NCBI RefSeq assembly: GCF_011397635.1
Contig: NC_064756.1
Span: forward strand, 20,204,907-20,268,906
Length of the DNA stretch: 64,000 nt
Direction of reading: 5' to 3'
Source: Epinephelus fuscoguttatus
Lineage: Eukaryota > Chordata > Actinopteri > Perciformes > Serranidae
Below the pieces are notes generated by a model. The model was not told the origin of the DNA. It ran no database searches and saw nothing but the letters and a program-made list of their open reading frames with translations. Positions 61,282-64,000 of this stretch are shown here, one piece after another (position 1 is the stretch's first letter; every line of letters begins with the position of its first letter). A program made the position numbers and the translations under genes.

Positions 61282-63448
61282 TGTTATCAGAACAAATGCA
61301 CATGGTGGCCCCTAGCGTAACAAGAAGCAAACAGCAACTTGGGGTAAAAAAAAAAAAAGCAGTAAAAGAGAAGATCAAATTAACACTTTGACTTTATTTT
61401 AATGTAGGACATTTTACTTTTTATGTTACTGCTTCACTGTCCATTCTACTGTAATTACTGCCTTATAATAGAGGAGCTGTGGGTAGAAGAAATGCAGTGT
61501 GGAAACTTGGGACATTACTGATGTATAGTGTCCTTTGGTTTCAGAAATACTTTTTAGGACTCTTTGGGGTTTGCATATAAGGGTTTACTGTACGTAATAT
61601 GGCACCTCAGTTACTTTTGATCCAAAGTCACAGTTGATTTATACTTGAGCCATGACTTAACTGAGCATCCGTGTCTTTGAAACGAGCCTTCCTACAAGAC
61701 TGGATTCAATCGTGATTAGTTGCCGCGAGGCTTTTCTCGCCTGCTGCAGCAAACTGATTAGAAGTTTAGCGTCATGTTTTAGCAGTATATCCTCAATAAA
61801 GCAATATATCAGTATATTTATATATTCTTAGAAGGTCACGCCAGCTGGATTAAGGACACTTGAGGTGTTTAAAATAGATTTTATGATTGTTTAACTTTGT
61901 ATTTTGTAACTGTTGAGCTCAGTATGTTTTGCTTAATATTTTTCTGACTTGTCTAATGGATTATTTCTGTTGATTGTCACTGACACTTGATTATCTTGAC
62001 TTGATTAAATGTTATGTTACAGTTCACAGGAGGCAAGTGAGGAACCTGACATGCTGCGTGTGAAGCAGCGTTAAGCAAATGGGCATATTATTATGCCACA
62101 TGAGACTGTCTGGATGAAAACGAACTTTGCCCTGTCTAATTTTTTAGCTAAAATGCAAATGTGACAAGGGTCTTCATTCACGCCTCAGCTGGTAAGCCAT
62201 TAGCATGACGTGTGCACTATTCTATCCTGTAAGAGGCAGCCAGGGATGGACGTACAAAGCTGTCTGTTTGAAAACTTTTTTTTTTTTCCTACCAACAGGA
62301 ATCCTGAATTTAGACTGTTAGACTTCATCACTCTACGTCATCCAAATGAAGCGCCAGGTAGATTAAACTCTCCATCCACCTCTCATGGTAATAACTCAAC
62401 ACCCTGCATACCACATCGCACATTTCAGGTGATTGAGAGCTTTGGTGTTATGTAACAACTTGGATTAATCACCCAAATCCAGGTTGCTGCATGCAGCTAC
62501 AGACTGTTGACTTGTTTGTCTGCTTTGAGGGAAAATGCTAATGAGCCAAAGAGGCCCACCACTAAAATTAACATGAAGGCGAATGGTGTGATGCCTTAAC
62601 GAAGATGTCTTTTCATGAATATTTCAGCTAAAGAGAGTAAATCTTCACCGCCTGGTTTGCTTTTTCTACTTTTTGGAGCAGTACATCTCACAACATAGCA
62701 AGAAAGTAATTCACTCAGACCCACAGGAAACGTCTTCCATCGCTCTAAACGCCTTTATAATAACCCTAATCCTCATAATAATAACAAATGTCAGCAGCTT
62801 CTTGTCCAGGTTTTGTCCTCGTTGAGTTTATTTTGCATCTTCAAGAAACATTTCAGAGGACTGTATGTTGCACCATGAAGCATTTTGTTTGACATGTTAT
62901 GTGGTCTCCAGCAATAACGCGGTGTGGTACCCAACATGAAGATGTTGTTCTGGGTTGTTGTATGGTTTGGTCCTTGGGTGAGCATAAACTGTTGACTGAT
63001 TACCGCATATACTGTGTTAGCTTCCTATAGTGATCTACTGTACATGTAATTGGAATAAAAGGAAGGATTGTCTAGTCTGCTGCCTGCTTGTTATTGTTGC
63101 CTGGAAGTTTATCAGAGAAAACTTGTTTTGACAGAAGCAGTGAATAAATCTGCAGGTGTTTAAATTAAATGATTTCCCTTTCCACAGAAATGCTTATGTC
63201 ATTCTTTTTTAAATTACCTTTAATGAAAAAAGGAGCCTAAAGTTCACGTCAGTGTTGTAGACATGACCAGACTGTCCCTCACTGCAGGACAGACTTAATA
63301 ATAAAATGTGGAACATCCAAACAGGCACTCCAAAAATTGAATTGACAAATCCACATTCTTATAAAAACACACAGAGAAAACAAATAAAGATTCCTCTTCA
63401 CTCACCTCTTCTGTTGGCATGCTGTATATACATGCATATACATACAGC
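60550..63448. other. Non-coding sequence right of ccdc92b
   Basis: AT-rich with a TG microsatellite at 61224-61279 and an A run at about 61347-61358. No exon or named repeat recognised. Confidence 0.5.
61224..61279. repeat. (TG)28 microsatellite
   Basis: A TG array with a single A interruption near its start (61232). Confidence 0.95.
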
Positions 63449-63459
63449 CAAGATATTGT

Positions 63460-64000
63460 TCTGCAGCTAAACCTTGGGTCCTGGCATTCGTGTGTATTCC
63501 ACCTGACACGCTCCACCCATCCAAACACTGTCACAGACCAAATAAACCCCCTCATGACAGCAGCACTCCCTGATGGCAGTTGCCCCCCAGCAGGACAATG
63601 CACCATGCTACACGGCTATAGCCTGAGGAACGTGACAAAGAGCTCAAGGCATTGATCTGATCTCCAGCATCCCCAGATTACAATCTGATTGAGGATCTGT
63701 GGCACATGACTGTACCCCATCTAACAGCCCACAGGCCTCTGTCCCGGTGTCAGGCACCATAGAGGTCCTGCATCCATACCTTGACAGATCTAAGCCGAGT
63801 TCAAGCCAAGGGGGCTCTACCATGGATTGGGTGGACCTCTGGGGCACTGGCATGTTCCACACAAATGCTGGAGGCCAGGTCAACACCATGAGCTTTTTGT
63901 CATGTTCCTCAGGCCATTCCTGAGCAGTTTTTTTTCCAGGTGTAACTCGGTGCATTGTCCTGCTGGGGGGCAACTGGTATTGGGGAGTGCTGTTGCCACA
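63460..64000. pseudogene. Two Tc1-like transposase fragments in inverted orientation
   Basis: The plus-strand part (about 63460-63700) reads QQDNAPCYT-like then, after frame shifts, SPDYNLIEDLWH, remnants of the second Asp and final Glu blocks of a Tc1/mariner DDE domain. The minus-strand part (about 64000-63830) repeats the same region: 'gttgccccccagcaggacaa' in both orientations, then QEWPEEHDKKLMVLTWPP. Both have stops and shifts and neither is functional. The family differs from the Tc1 copies at 18 and 42 kb. The minus copy runs off the window edge. Confidence 0.65.

Overview
The window is eukaryotic, almost certainly from a ray-finned (teleost, percomorph-like) fish. Coding sequence is split into short exons with GT/AG boundaries, introns are long, (CA/TG)n microsatellites are abundant, and the transposon content is typical of teleosts: Tc1/mariner, hAT-type MITEs, tRNA-headed SINEs and an L2-like LINE. 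No operon, CRISPR array, prokaryotic gene, rRNA or free-standing tRNA gene was seen.

Two host genes can be built exon by exon, both on the + strand. The first is a TLC-domain membrane protein best matching TLCD2. Its four coding exons (2146-2324, 3997-4079, 9370-9452, 35177-35557) join in frame to 241 codons plus stop, with a 25.7 kb third intron. The second is a CCDC92-family coiled-coil protein, most like CCDC92B. It has a probable non-coding first exon in a CpG-rich block ending at 45544 and coding exons 45857-45989, 54099-54146 and 57641-58359 (299 residues). From memory, both human relatives lie in 17p13.3, so the pairing may be an old linkage. Nothing suggests a direct functional link between them.

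The rest is mostly repeats. Tlcd2 introns 1 and 2 hold a SINE-like copy, a hAT-like MITE and a common teleost repeat. Intron 3 holds a degenerate ~48 bp tandem array (16735-17460), a Tc1 copy (18474-20096), head-to-head SINE-like copies near 24 kb, a dead LINE reverse transcriptase (26497-27236), a near-perfect 58-nt hairpin (29901-29958), a fold-back element and a well-preserved hAT MITE (34733-35051). Between the genes are a second fold-back element, a hAT MITE and a second Tc1 copy (42365-43992) that landed in the middle of a palindrome. Ccdc92b intron 1 is dense in dinucleotide repeats and carries a 3-bp-TSD MITE; a longer relative of that MITE, with a SINE nested in it, lies 3' of the gene. 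The right edge holds two Tc1-like transposase fragments in inverted orientation.

No wholly new biological system could be demonstrated. The most checkable unusual points are: long Tc1 inverted repeats that contain the 3' end of the transposase gene; two direct Tc1 copies bracketing the last tlcd2 exon; the palindromic Tc1 target; the intronic hairpin; and the TTAA-flanked fold-back family.
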